58,158 bases of DNA. Source: Acidobacteriota bacterium (GTDB taxonomy: Bacteria; Acidobacteriota; Blastocatellia; Pyrinomonadales; Pyrinomonadaceae). The notes under the pieces are model-generated. The model was not told where the DNA came from, did no database searches, and was given only the letters and a program-made list of their open reading frames with translations. Position 1 is the first letter of the stretch, and the number at the start of each line of letters is the position of its first letter. Location: the NCBI GenBank assembly GCA_020199775.1, contig JAIVJZ010000009.1, positions 1 to 58,158 of the forward strand, written 5' to 3'. Positions 9,239 through 17,741 of the stretch are shown piece after piece. The translations under genes and the position numbers were made by a program.

Positions 9239-9808
9239 CTAGTCGCGCGTGGGGTCTTTGATGATGGCGATGTAGGGCAGGTTGCGGTAGCGTTCGGCGA
9301 AGTCGAGGCCATAGCCGACGACGAAAGCGTCGGGGATGGTGAAGCCGAGATAGTCAATCGGTACTTCGCGCAGACGCCGCTCCTGCTTGTTGAGCAGCGC
9401 GGCGAGCTTGACGCTCGACGCGCCGCGCGAATGCAGATTCGCCATGAGGTAAGAGAGCGTCAGCCCCGTGTCCACGATGTCTTCGACGATAAGAATGTCG
9501 CGCCCCTCGATGGGCACGTCCAAATCTTTCACGATCTTGACCTCGCCCGACGAGCGCGTGGATTCGCCGTAACTTGAGATCGCCATGAACTCGACGCCGA
9601 CGCGCATGTCAATCGCGCGCATCAGATCGCTGAGGAAGATGAACGCGCCTTTGAGGACGCCGAGCAACAGGGGGTTGCGCCCCGCGTAGTCGCGCGCGAT
9701 CTCCGCGCCGAGTTCCGCGATGCGCGTCTGAATCTGTTCCGCGCTGAACATCGGTTCGAGGTTCTCGTTATTAAACTCGCTGGGGACGGGAGCGGCTGAA
9801 GCTGACAA
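9239..9808 (-). CDS. hpt: Hypoxanthine phosphoribosyltransferase
   Basis: Hpt makes IMP or GMP from hypoxanthine or guanine and PRPP in purine salvage. The 189 residues include the PRPP-binding loop ILIVEDIVDTGLTLSYL (105-121), the flexible loop region SSYGESTRSSGEVKIV and the C-terminal VGYGLDFAERYRNLPYI. The start is a TTG at 9808, chosen because GAGGAGG lies six bases upstream; the first ATG would be at 9751 and lacks such a site. It is monocistronic and convergent with deoB; the 240 bases between them hold no recognisable feature. Confidence 0.95.
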   Translation of the reverse strand: MSASAAPVPSEFNNENLEPMFSAEQIQTRIAELGAEIARDYAGRNPLLLGVLKGAFIFLSDLMRAIDMRVGVEFMAISSYGESTRSSGEVKIVKDLDVPIEGRDILIVEDIVDTGLTLSYLMANLHSRGASSVKLAALLNKQERRLREVPIDYLGFTIPDAFVVGYGLDFAERYRNLPYIAIIKDPTRD

Positions 9809-9947
9809 GGGCGGCCTCCTCTGGACTGCGTATGATGCGAAAATTGTCGTAGCTTAAGAAGTGCGAATTAAGGGGCGACGCGATTTGCGCGCGCGCCTCT
9901 TGGTGCGACATACTAAAGTAGCCGCTCGTCACAGGTCAATGTATTCA

Positions 9948-10082
9948 AGCTGTCAGCGATCAGCCGTCAGCTTTCGGCTTTGAACAACCGTCGGACGCAC
10001 CTGTTGATGGCCTGTGGCTAACTATTCGCGACTTATCCGTCAAAGCTGATTGTCGCTGGCTGATCGTTGACTGCTGATTGCT
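9948..10082. repeat. Heptad tandem repeat, diverged inverted pair
   Basis: The left arm reads AGCTGTC, AGCGATC, AGCCGTC, AGCTTTC, GGCTTTG in consecutive heptads (9948-9982). The right arm (10041-10082) reads GATTGTC, GCTGGCT, GATCGTT, GACTGCT, GATTGCT, roughly its reverse complement. The core between is longer and more diverged than at other loci. The right arm ends nine bases before the rpiB-like start codon, so it forms that gene's leader. Confidence 0.75.
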
Positions 10083-10090
10083 AAATTCTT

Positions 10091-10954
10091 ATGCCCGAAG
10101 AACAATCCACGCGCGAACGCGTCCGCGCCCTCGTGCGCGAGGTGCTCAATAACGCGCTGCCCGAAGAAGAGGGCGGCGACGCATCTCAAATCGCGTCGCC
10201 TTCGACATCGAGCGCGCCCGCCGCCGCCGCCGCCGCCACGCCGCCGCCCGCAAAAGCGTCGAACGCGCCGCCGCCGCCGCGCCCCGCCGCCAAAGCCGCG
10301 ACGAGTGCGCCGGACGAGCGGCCCATCGCGCGCGACGAATCCTCGAAGACGGTCATCACCGAGGCGGACGTGCGCGGCCTCGAAGCGGGCGCGCGCCTGC
10401 GCATCGCCGAAGGCGCGCGCCTGACCCCGCTCGCCGCCGACATCGTGCGCGAACAGGGCATCGAACTCGTCCGCCGCGCCCCGCGTCGCGGCTCGCGCGA
10501 GGGCAAGTCAATCGCCGTCGGCGCGGATCACGGCGGCTACCCTCTGAAAGAGGAACTCAAAACTCACCTCGCCGGACTCGGCCACCGCGTCCGCGACTTC
10601 GGCACGAACTCGACCGACGCCGTCGACTACCCGGACTTCGCGCACGCCGTGGCGCGCGCCGTCGCCGACGGCGAATGCGACCTCGGCATCGTCATCGACG
10701 GCGCGGGCGTCGGCTCGGCGATGACGGCCAACAAAGTGCCGGGCGTGCGCGCCGCCGCCTGCTACTCCGTCAAAGTCGCCGTCAACTCGCGCGAGCACAA
10801 CGACGCCAACGTGCTCACGCTCGGCAGCGCGACGATCACGCCCGCCGAGATGCGCGAGATCGTCGCCGCGTGGCTCTCAACCGAGATCACCGAGGAGCGA
10901 CACCGCAAGCGCGTGGCAAAGATCGCGGCGGTCGAGCGTCAATATCGCGTGTGA
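10091..10954 (+). CDS. rpiB: RpiB/LacAB-type sugar-phosphate isomerase with N-terminal extension
   Basis: A 287-residue protein, about twice the size of ordinary RpiB (ribose 5-phosphate isomerase B, about 150 residues). Residues 6-24 form an amphipathic helix, 35-75 an Ala/Pro-rich linker, and 88-128 a short domain (VITEADVRGLEAGARLRI...TPLAADIVREQGIEL) like one seen in microcompartment-associated proteins. The RpiB domain runs from about 139 to 287 with VGADHGGYPLKEEL. The catalytic Cys of E. coli-type RpiB is replaced: the loop reads IDGAGVGSAMTANK, Asp at about 203. Helix plus linker resembles an encapsulation peptide. No Shine-Dalgarno is visible before the ATG, where a heptad repeat ends. 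Confidence 0.85.
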   Translation: MPEEQSTRERVRALVREVLNNALPEEEGGDASQIASPSTSSAPAAAAAATPPPAKASNAPPPPRPAAKAATSAPDERPIARDESSKTVITEADVRGLEAGARLRIAEGARLTPLAADIVREQGIELVRRAPRRGSREGKSIAVGADHGGYPLKEELKTHLAGLGHRVRDFGTNSTDAVDYPDFAHAVARAVADGECDLGIVIDGAGVGSAMTANKVPGVRAAACYSVKVAVNSREHNDANVLTLGSATITPAEMREIVAAWLSTEITEERHRKRVAKIAAVERQYRV

Positions 10955-11047
10955 AGTCCAATCACTTGGAAAGGCGGGTGCGTGATGTTAGTAGCGACTG
11001 AAAAGATTGTGGTTGATAACTAGTGAAGCAGCCATTGCCGACTCATA

Positions 11048-11239
11048 ATGCACAGGTACAAAATTATTATCTACTGGAGCAACGACGATCAAGTTTTCAT
11101 CGCCGAAGTTCCCGAACTGCCGGGCTGTATGGCACATGGTGATACGCACGCCAATGCTCTAGCAAGTGTTAATGAAGCAATTCACCTATGGATTGATACG
11201 GCAATAGAATTTGGCAATCCCGTGCCTGAGGCAAAGTAG
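11048..11239 (+). CDS. HicB-family antitoxin-like protein, orphan
   Basis: A 63-residue protein matching the partial RNase H fold of HicB: YKIIIYWSNDDQVFIAEVPELPGCMAHGDT followed by a helix with ALASVNEAIHLWIDTA. HicB normally neutralises the HicA mRNA interferase. No HicA-like frame is present within the 90 bases on either side, so this is an orphan or a remnant. The base composition is clearly richer in A+T than the flanking rpiB and deoC, in line with acquisition together with the next gene. Confidence 0.75.
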   Translation: MHRYKIIIYWSNDDQVFIAEVPELPGCMAHGDTHANALASVNEAIHLWIDTAIEFGNPVPEAK

Positions 11240-11298
11240 CTGCGTTTACAACTACTTTGCCTACTAAACCTCATCACCTCATTTTACGGAGACCATAA

Positions 11299-12222
11299 AT
11301 GGCAAACTTATTTTGGAAATCAAAAGCGGGAATCAAGAGCCTCTTGGCGACTCCTTTCAAAACAGAAGAAGAGTTTGAGAAAACGATTTTTGAGACATCC
11401 GAACTTCTGGAAGAGATTTTTCTGCTGCGACGACAAGTAAGAGGAGGCAGCAAAGCCGGAATCCCAGACATTGTTGGCGTTGATAGTGACGGTAACGTCT
11501 GCATCGTGGAGATGAAAAACGTTACTGTTGATGCCTCAATAATTCCACAAGTCTTACAATATGCTTTCTGGGCAGAAACTAATCCTGATTCAATAAAGTC
11601 TTTATGGCTTGAATGTGATAACAAGCCAGAAGATCTGCAAATCAATTGGGATAGCTTTCTAGTTCGTATTTTGATCATTGCGCCTTCAATACTTCGCTCT
11701 ACGCTTGGCATTGTAGAAAAAATAAATTACTCGGTGGATTTGATTGAAGTTAAGAGATGGATTGAAGGTGATAATCAGTTGCTCTTAGTTGATAGATTAC
11801 AGCAGGATGAGAAGAAGAGCAGACCGAAAGTTGTGAGCGGATTGCAGACCTACGATGAGAGTTTTTACAAAAGTTATTACAATAAACAAAGCGCAGAGGA
11901 GTTTATAAAATACTCAAAGGAACTTGAAAGACTGGTTGCACAACGTGGTTGGGCTTTGGAGCTGAAATATAATAAACACTACTGTGGTTTCAAAGCAGGG
12001 TTCTTTAACGCGTTTGGAATAGAGTTTATAGGTTCTAGAACCTTCGCATTCTTCGTGAAAATTTCAGAAAAAGACGCGAAGCAATTATCTCCTAAGATGA
12101 CGAAGTACGTACCGCAATGGAAGCAAGCGGTATATTACATTGAACCGGGTAAGACTAAGATTGGTGACTATGTCGGTTTGTTTGAGTTTGCGTATAAGAG
12201 ACTTACGGGCGAGCCAGAATAA
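11299..12222 (+). CDS. PD-(D/E)XK-like nuclease-domain protein, AT-rich
   Basis: A 307-residue protein. Residues about 20-110 look like an NucS/DUF91-type restriction-endonuclease fold: GIPDIVGVDSDGNVCIVEMKN has the D...ExK arrangement of the nuclease site. The C-terminal half, with FYKSYYNKQSAEEFIKYSKEL and a DUF5655-like tail, has no assured function. The gene has an excellent site (GGAG, eight bases upstream). Its composition (near 40 percent G+C) contrasts sharply with its neighbours, and it splits rpiB from deoC, so it was probably acquired horizontally. A defence role is possible but unproved. Confidence 0.7.
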   Translation: MANLFWKSKAGIKSLLATPFKTEEEFEKTIFETSELLEEIFLLRRQVRGGSKAGIPDIVGVDSDGNVCIVEMKNVTVDASIIPQVLQYAFWAETNPDSIKSLWLECDNKPEDLQINWDSFLVRILIIAPSILRSTLGIVEKINYSVDLIEVKRWIEGDNQLLLVDRLQQDEKKSRPKVVSGLQTYDESFYKSYYNKQSAEEFIKYSKELERLVAQRGWALELKYNKHYCGFKAGFFNAFGIEFIGSRTFAFFVKISEKDAKQLSPKMTKYVPQWKQAVYYIEPGKTKIGDYVGLFEFAYKRLTGEPE

Positions 12223-12237
12223 CTGAGGAGTCAGAGG

Positions 12238-13137
12238 ATGTCATATTCAAATAATGGAGATTTGGAGCACCTCGTCGAGCAGATCACGGATGTCATCGTG
12301 GCGCGGCTGAATGGGGATGCTGAGGAGCAGGCCGCGCTGTGCGGGTGCGGGTCGGCGTGCTTCAACCGCTGCCCGGAACGGATGCAGCGGGTGGTGGACG
12401 CGGGCGCGTCGCGGATCGGGTTGGTGCTCGGCGAGACGGCGTCGGCGCGCGACTGGGCGAGTTTGGTGGATCACACGCTGTTGAAGCCGGAAGCGAGCGA
12501 GAAGGACATCGAACGCCTGTGCGGCGAGGCGGCGCAGTTTCATTTCGCGAGTGTGTGTGTGAACCCGACGTGGGTGCGCGCCTCGGCGTGTCATTTGCGG
12601 GGGACGAACGTCGCGGTCTGCACGGTGATCGGGTTTCCGCTCGGCGCGACGCTCCCGGACGTGAAGGCGTACGAGACGAGGCGCGCGATCTTCGATGGGG
12701 CGCGCGAAGCGGACATGGTGATCAACGTCGGCGCGTTGAAGAGCGGCGACGATTGCGCGGTGGAGTATGACATCCGGCAAGTGACGGAGGCGGCGCACGA
12801 GCAGGGCGTGCTGGTGAAGGTGATCATCGAGGCCGCGCTGTTGACGGACGAGGAGAAGGTGCGCGCGTGTCTGGCGGCGAAACGCGCCGGGGCCGATTTC
12901 GTCAAGACTTCGACGGGCTTCGCCAAGGGCGGGGCGACGGTGGCCGACGTGGCGTTGATGCGCCGCGCCGTGGGGCAGGAGATGGGCGTGAAGGCGGCGG
13001 GCGGCGTGAAAGGGCTCGACGACGCGCGGGCGATGGTCGAGGCGGGCGCGACCCGGCTCGGCGCGAGCGTCGGCGTGAAGATCGCGCAGGAGGCTTCGGG
13101 CGTGCGCGTCGCGGCCGGTGGCAACGGCGGGTATTGA
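12238..13137 (+). CDS. deoC: Deoxyribose-phosphate aldolase DeoC with N-terminal extension
   Basis: DeoC splits 2-deoxyribose 5-phosphate into glyceraldehyde 3-phosphate and acetaldehyde. The aldolase domain spans about 72-295 with [11 protein letters not shown] (77-87), [11 protein letters not shown] (161-171) and the Schiff-base lysine in VKTSTGF at about 223. About 70 extra N-terminal residues carry an amphipathic helix (8-24) and a Cys-rich [15 protein letters not shown] (35-49), not present in the usual 220-250 residue enzyme. Such extensions occur on microcompartment cargo; no shell genes are in the window. A GAGGAG site precedes the ATG. It follows the AT-rich nuclease gene by 15 bases. 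Confidence 0.93.
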   Translation: MSYSNNGDLEHLVEQITDVIVARLNGDAEEQAALCGCGSACFNRCPERMQRVVDAGASRIGLVLGETASARDWASLVDHTLLKPEASEKDIERLCGEAAQFHFASVCVNPTWVRASACHLRGTNVAVCTVIGFPLGATLPDVKAYETRRAIFDGAREADMVINVGALKSGDDCAVEYDIRQVTEAAHEQGVLVKVIIEAALLTDEEKVRACLAAKRAGADFVKTSTGFAKGGATVADVALMRRAVGQEMGVKAAGGVKGLDDARAMVEAGATRLGASVGVKIAQEASGVRVAAGGNGGY

Positions 13138-13180
13138 AAGTCGTCCCGCGCGCGAGCGCCGGGAAGAAAAAGTTGATCGA

Positions 13181-13235
13181 GCAAAAGCGGAGGGAGGTGG
13201 TGCGACGCATTCGCACGAACTCCCTCCGCTTTTGC
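13181..13235. terminator. Strong bidirectional terminator hairpin
   Basis: GCAAAAGCGGAGGGAG pairs perfectly with CTCCCTCCGCTTTTGC, and an inner GTGCGA/TCGCAC pair extends the stem. It lies between the convergent deoC and barrel-protein genes. Confidence 0.85.
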
Positions 13236-13266
13236 CATAGCCGACCCGCCGCTCGCCGCGACTCTA

Positions 13267-13911
13267 CTAGAAGCGGAAGCCGACGCCCGCGCTGAATTGG
13301 AAATTGTGTTTGACGTCGCCGGGGATCGGGAACTGTCCCGTTGTCCCCGTCCCGGTGAAGAACGTGCCCGTGGTGTCGCCGTAACGGATGATGGTGTCGC
13401 CCGCGTCGAAGCGCGTGACGATGCGGCGCGTGGGGTAAAATTCGAGCACCGCGCCGACATCCGTGGCGAAGTGCGTCTCCCGATGCGGCTTGAAGTCGAT
13501 AACAAGATTAGGCTCAGGCGACAACAAGATAAGTTCTTCTCTGCCCGCGCTGAAACTCGTGAGACCGGGGCGCACCTTGCCGAAGATGCCGAACTTCTCG
13601 AAGCGTTTCCCGGCCTTGACGCCGAACAACCCCTGCGCGATCCGGCCGCCGTTGCGAAAGCCGCGGAAGCGCCGGTTGTAGGGGAAGAAGTCGAACTGCG
13701 CTTCGAGCGCGACGTTGTCCGTCAGGTTATAGGTAACTCTGCCGCCGACCCCCGGCTCGGTCGAACTGCGATTCTCGCTCATGCTGAGCGACGAGAACTG
13801 AACGCCCACTTCGACCTTCGGCGCGTCCATCGCTTGCGCGCGAACTTCGCCGGGGGCGGAAAACAGGCACAGAAGGACGAGGGCTGCCGCGCAGCCGGTT
13901 TTGCTGTTCAT
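13267..13911 (-). CDS. Outer-membrane beta-barrel-like protein
   Basis: A 214-residue exported protein with a signal peptide ending near VRAQA (residue 26). The rest alternates polar and hydrophobic residues in about ten short strands (VEVGVQFSSLSM, GGRVTYNLTDNVALEAQFDFFP, FQFSAGVGFRF) and ends in an aromatic residue, the sorting signal of outer-membrane barrels. This suggests an OmpA/OmpW-like eight- to ten-stranded barrel; no ligand can be named. It is monocistronic and convergent with deoC. Confidence 0.75.
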   Translation of the reverse strand: MNSKTGCAAALVLLCLFSAPGEVRAQAMDAPKVEVGVQFSSLSMSENRSSTEPGVGGRVTYNLTDNVALEAQFDFFPYNRRFRGFRNGGRIAQGLFGVKAGKRFEKFGIFGKVRPGLTSFSAGREELILLSPEPNLVIDFKPHRETHFATDVGAVLEFYPTRRIVTRFDAGDTIIRYGDTTGTFFTGTGTTGQFPIPGDVKHNFQFSAGVGFRF

Positions 13912-13999
13912 TAAAATGTCTCCTTGCGCTTGGTAGAGGTTAGGTGTCGAGATTACACAGGCCGTCGCCTATCGCCGGACTCTCAAAAATTGATTTGTA

Positions 14000-14096
14000 C
14001 TCTGTGCTCCCTCTGTGCTCTCTGTGGCTGTGGTGGTCAATGCTTATAAGTAAGACTCACCACAGAGGCACAGAGGACACAGAGCGGGCACAGAGG
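14000..14096. repeat. CTCTGTG-type tandem repeat, inverted pair
   Basis: The left arm (14000-14036) is built from CTCTGTG words; the right arm (14058-14096) from CACAGAG words, with CCACAG at the inner edge pairing CTGTGG. Unit spacing is 7-11 rather than strictly 7, so this is a looser member of the heptad family. It lies between the barrel gene start and the stop of the downstream secreted protein. Confidence 0.7.
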
Positions 14097-14130
14097 AAAG
14101 CTGAAAAAGAGCGAGCGTGCGGCCGTAGGC

Positions 14131-15300
14131 TCAACGCTTGGGCAAAAGATTCTCGATGCGATCCGCGCCGCCGGCGAGCACGCGCGTTCGTCGCATGTCG
14201 CGCTTCCGGTCGTCGTCGCGCGCTTCAAACCCGGCGCGCCGCTCGCGCCCGATGCGTTCGAGAGAGTCGCGCAGCCAGTGGGGCGAAGACGCGCCGTTCG
14301 TCGTGCCCGCGGGCGGCAGGCCATCCGCGCCCCCCACGATCTGCTCCTGCGAATCGAAGTCGGAGACGTAACCGGCGTCGTGCAGCACCCACAGATTCCA
14401 GTTGCCGCCGCCTGTGCCGACGACGGGCGCGCTCGAAGTCCACTCGTAGGAGTCGCCGCCGAGCGTGAACGAAATCTTGTTGTTTTCGATGCGGCCGACT
14501 TTCTGAAAGTCGTAGCCTTCGTGCGGGGTGAGCGAGAAGATGAAGCGGCCGCGCTCCGGGACGTAAAACCAGACGAGCGCGCCCGCAAACCCGCTTGCCG
14601 GTTTACTGCGCCTGCCGCCGACAGGTTCGCCGTTGATCGTCAACTTGTAATCGCGCATCGCGAGTTCGGCGTTGCCGAGCGTGAAATCACGCAGCGGGAG
14701 GCTCGGCGGCGGCGCGCTCCACAGCCGCGCCCGGTCGAAAGAGACTTTGACGACATCCACGATCTTCACGCCCGTCTGCGGGTTGACGAGCAGGTCGAGC
14801 GCGAAGGCGTCGCCGTCGTCGATGAGTTGCGCGTCGGCCGGGCGGGGCAGCGTAGAGACGTTCTGCCCTGCACGATTTGTTCCCGTTGACGGCTGATGGC
14901 GCGCGCGGAGTTCTTCCTCAAACTCCGCGCTCATGGGTTTGACCGAAACTCTGAACTGCTTCGTCGCGGCGAGGGGTTCGACGACGAGGTCGTAGCCGAA
15001 GACAAAACCGCCCTCCGCGTCTACGAGCACGCGATGGACGACGTGTTTGTCGGCGAGCAGCACTTGCGGAGTCAGAGAGGCTTGAATCTCTTTGAGTTCG
15101 ACCGAAACTTTAGGCGCGCCCGCCGTCGGGGCGGCCTCGACACGGAAGGCGATGAAGCCCTCGCCGTGCAAAGGCACGACGAACTGTTCGGGTCGCGCCG
15201 CCCCCCTTCCGCTCTGCGCGCGCGTGCCCACGCCGCCGCACAGCAGCAGCAGCAGCGGCGCGAGACGGATGAAGGCCGAGAGTTTCGCTTTATTGCTCAC
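14131..15300 (-). CDS. Secreted hypothetical protein downstream of an ECF sigma/anti-sigma pair
   Basis: A 389-residue exported protein with a signal peptide (1-28, ending TRAQ). The N-terminal half has a beta-rich stretch (FIAFRVEAAPTAGAPKVSVELKEIQASL) and the C-terminal half another (ALVWFYVPERGRFIFSLTP, GGDSYEWTSSAPVVG); no family is recognised. The start overlaps the end of the anti-sigma gene by eleven bases, so sigma, anti-sigma and this protein form one operon. A role as sensor or target of the sigma factor is inference. Confidence 0.75.
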   Translation of the reverse strand: MSNKAKLSAFIRLAPLLLLLCGGVGTRAQSGRGAARPEQFVVPLHGEGFIAFRVEAAPTAGAPKVSVELKEIQASLTPQVLLADKHVVHRVLVDAEGGFVFGYDLVVEPLAATKQFRVSVKPMSAEFEEELRARHQPSTGTNRAGQNVSTLPRPADAQLIDDGDAFALDLLVNPQTGVKIVDVVKVSFDRARLWSAPPPSLPLRDFTLGNAELAMRDYKLTINGEPVGGRRSKPASGFAGALVWFYVPERGRFIFSLTPHEGYDFQKVGRIENNKISFTLGGDSYEWTSSAPVVGTGGGNWNLWVLHDAGYVSDFDSQEQIVGGADGLPPAGTTNGASSPHWLRDSLERIGRERRAGFEARDDDRKRDMRRTRVLAGGADRIENLLPKR

Positions 15301-15991
15301 GCGCGTCGCTCCCCTTGATGATGCGCAGGTTCACCTCACCGGCGGGCTCGAAGCCCGAAAGGTTCGAGCGTGGCGTCGCCGCGTTCGCGACGGGCGCGGG
15401 AGAGGCGTTGTGCTGCCCGACTCCGGCAAGGTTTTCGCGCGTGGTGAACCGGCGCGCGTCGCCGTCGCCGCGACGCGGCAGGTAAATTATTTGCGTGACG
15501 ATCTTCTCCCGCACGACGGGCACTTCGATAAACTTGATCTGCGGCGCGGCCTCCGGCGACCCCGTGACGGGCGCGGCGAGCACGACGGGTTCGGGCGCGG
15601 GGCGCACGGCGAGCGTGAGCGCGAAGACGGACGTGGCGACCAGCAGCAGCGCGGCGGCGGCGGCGAGCGGCGCGGGCACGCGGATCGAAGTCGTCAACAG
15701 GCGTTTCCAGAAAGATGCGCGCGACGGCGCGCGCGCGGGTCGCGTATCGCCCGCCGCGCCGTGCAGGCGGCGCGTGAGCGCGGCGTGATACCGAGGCCAG
15801 TAGCTCTCGACGGGCGCGAGCGCGGCCGAAGCCTCGTCGCAGGCGTCGAGCGTCGCGGTCAGCGAGCGGTAGTGTGCGGCGCAAGCGGCGCAACGCTCGA
15901 CCTCCGCGAACAGGCGCGCGCGCGTCGCGCCGTCCGCTTCGTCGAAAATCACATCAATCAAATTATCTTGCGTCTGACGGCAATCGTGCAT
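15290..15991 (-). CDS. Zinc-finger anti-sigma factor
   Basis: A 233-residue protein with an N-terminal ZAS-like region in which CAAC (34-37) follows an acidic helix; a histidine near residue 2 could complete the zinc site, as in RsrA-type anti-sigma factors. A single membrane segment lies at about 105-127, after RVPAPLAAAAALLLV. The C-terminal 100 residues are periplasmic and unrecognised. It begins 15 bases after the ECF sigma gene ends, which supports sequestration of that sigma factor at the membrane until a signal frees it. Confidence 0.82.
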   Translation of the reverse strand: MHDCRQTQDNLIDVIFDEADGATRARLFAEVERCAACAAHYRSLTATLDACDEASAALAPVESYWPRYHAALTRRLHGAAGDTRPARAPSRASFWKRLLTTSIRVPAPLAAAAALLLVATSVFALTLAVRPAPEPVVLAAPVTGSPEAAPQIKFIEVPVVREKIVTQIIYLPRRGDGDARRFTTRENLAGVGQHNASPAPVANAATPRSNLSGFEPAGEVNLRIIKGSDAREQ

Positions 15992-16006
15992 CTTTTCAAC
16001 TCCCGC

Positions 16007-16654
16007 TTAACAACTCTTTCTGACGGGCAGGGGCTTGTAGTCGGCCGCGCGGGGCGCGACGCCCAGACGCTCGCGCAATTTGAGGACGGCGCGAAACAGG
16101 GCCTTCTTCGTCGTGCCCGCCGAGCAGCCGACGGCTGCGGAAATCTCTTCGTAGGTCATCCCCTCTTGATGTTTGAGCAGGAAGATCAGGCGTTGCTGCG
16201 GCGTCAAATCTCCGAGCGCGTCTAGTACACGCGCGACGAGGAATTGTTGTTCCAGACTCTCTTCCACGCCGCGCGGCGTGCGCGCGAGAGGGAGGGCGAT
16301 CTGCTCCTCCTCCTCGTGCGCCGCCCCGCCGCAGTCGCGCCTTGAGGCTTCCCACGCGTCGAGTTCGACGACGCGTGCGCCGCCGAGCGCGCGGCGTTCG
16401 TTGAGGAACGCGTTGATCGTGATCTGCCGCAGCCACGTGTAGAAGCTCGACTCGCCGCGAAAACTTTTGATCGCGCGGAAAGCCTTGAGCCAGACTTCCT
16501 GCGAGAGGTCTTCGGCGTCGTGACGGTCGCGGCAGTAGTGGAGCGCGAGCAGCAGGAGCCGCCGCTCGTAAGAGCGCGCGAGCGCGGCGAAGGCCTCCGC
16601 GTCGCCGCTCTGCGCGCGCCCGATCAATTCGCTCTCGCTCGTCGGCTCGATCAC
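16007..16654 (-). CDS. ECF-family RNA polymerase sigma factor
   Basis: A 215-residue sigma-70 family protein with region 2 (LIGRAQSGDAEAFAALARSY...DAEDLSQEVWLKAF) and region 4 (LGDLTPQQRLIFLLKHQEGMTYEEISAAVG, helix-turn-helix). It directs RNA polymerase to an extracytoplasmic regulon. I chose the GTG at 16654, with GGAG eight bases upstream; a TTG at 16738 gives 28 more residues that do not look conserved. The region 4 recognition helix includes CSAGTTKKALFRAVLKLRE. It heads the operon with the anti-sigma factor and secreted protein. Confidence 0.88.
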   Translation of the reverse strand: MIEPTSESELIGRAQSGDAEAFAALARSYERRLLLLALHYCRDRHDAEDLSQEVWLKAFRAIKSFRGESSFYTWLRQITINAFLNERRALGGARVVELDAWEASRRDCGGAAHEEEEQIALPLARTPRGVEESLEQQFLVARVLDALGDLTPQQRLIFLLKHQEGMTYEEISAAVGCSAGTTKKALFRAVLKLRERLGVAPRAADYKPLPVRKSC

Positions 16655-16944
16655 ATCTTTCACTCCGCTCTGCGACAAAAGTGCGTCAATGCTATAGACA
16701 CGGCGCGCGAGATTTGGTTGGCCTGCCCGCGTCGTCAAGACCGAAATTTACTTTCACCTTTGAGTTAAAATTAGTCGCGGTAAATGCCCTTGACTCCCAA
16801 TATTGGGGGACGTATAAGGAGTCTATCGCTCTCAGTCCTGTTAACGCGAACCCTCACCGGTTTAGTTAATCTCCCACGCGGCGAAAATTTCCTTGATGAG
16901 TGTTAACGCGCGCGAGACGTTGAGGGCTATGCGAGGAGTTTAAT

Positions 16945-17727
16945 ATGCACAGACACAAGAAAATCTTACCGCTGCTGTTGGTCGTGTTTGCCGTCACGGT
17001 TTTATCAACTCTGGCCGCGCTCCCGACACAGGAGCGCGAGACATCTCCCGAGCGGCAGAGCGCCGGGGAGAATCAGCACCCCGTGGCCGACTATGCAGCC
17101 ACGGAATCCACCGACCCGGAAAAGCGCGCTCAGAGACGCGCCAGAAGCAAGCGATACGACAAGCAGAGTTGGGTGAGAGAGCCACATCCTCAATCCGGGG
17201 GCGGGGATGTGAAGCGGCTCGACTCATGGATGCGTGAGGTGGCGGCTTTTCCTACGGCCACGAGTGACGCTGTCGTGATTGGCGAGACCATCGACGCGCA
17301 GGCTTACCTCTCCAACGACAAGAGCGGCGTGTACACCGAGTTCACCGTCCGCGTTGATGAAATCCTCAAGGATGATGCCGCCGCGCCGCTCGCCGTCGGC
17401 GGGACACTCGCCGCACAGCGCGAAGGCGGCCGCGTGCGCTTCCCCTCCGGCCGCATTCAGCGGTACAAGCGTCATTTTCAAGGCATGCCGCGCGCGGGGC
17501 GGCGATACGTGCTGTTCCTCAAACGTAACGAGGACGGAGAAGCCTACTACACTCGCACCGGATACGAGTTGCGCGCGGGACGCGTGCGCCCTCTGGACGG
17601 CGTGGAGATGAACAAAGGAGCTTCGGAGATACCGCAGTTCGCCGCCTACAAGGACGCGGACGAGGTCGCCTTCTTGAGCGCGTTGCGCGACGCCGTGGCG
17701 AAATCTTTACAGGCGTCGCCTGAGTAG
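16945..17727 (+). CDS. Exported hypothetical protein
   Basis: A 260-residue protein with an N-terminal signal or anchor (residues 7-26) followed by a charged, Glu/Arg-rich stretch to about 95. The rest is a beta-rich domain (VVIGETIDAQAYLSN...YTEFTVRVDEILKDD; RRYVLFLKRNEDGEAYYTRTGYEL) that resembles OB-like or beta-sandwich modules seen in secreted proteins; no family is assured. It ends fourteen bases before the metzincin gene, which has a good ribosome site, so both form an operon. Confidence 0.7.
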   Translation: MHRHKKILPLLLVVFAVTVLSTLAALPTQERETSPERQSAGENQHPVADYAATESTDPEKRAQRRARSKRYDKQSWVREPHPQSGGGDVKRLDSWMREVAAFPTATSDAVVIGETIDAQAYLSNDKSGVYTEFTVRVDEILKDDAAAPLAVGGTLAAQREGGRVRFPSGRIQRYKRHFQGMPRAGRRYVLFLKRNEDGEAYYTRTGYELRAGRVRPLDGVEMNKGASEIPQFAAYKDADEVAFLSALRDAVAKSLQASPE

Positions 17728-17741
17728 AAGAGGGTGAGCCA

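Noticed and set aside
7892..9577. A 561-residue plus-strand frame.
   Set aside because: A shifted frame over deoB and antisense over hpt; Arg-rich without domain features.
11240..11298. A HicA toxin partner for the orphan HicB.
   Set aside because: The flanking gaps are too short for a HicA and hold no such frame.
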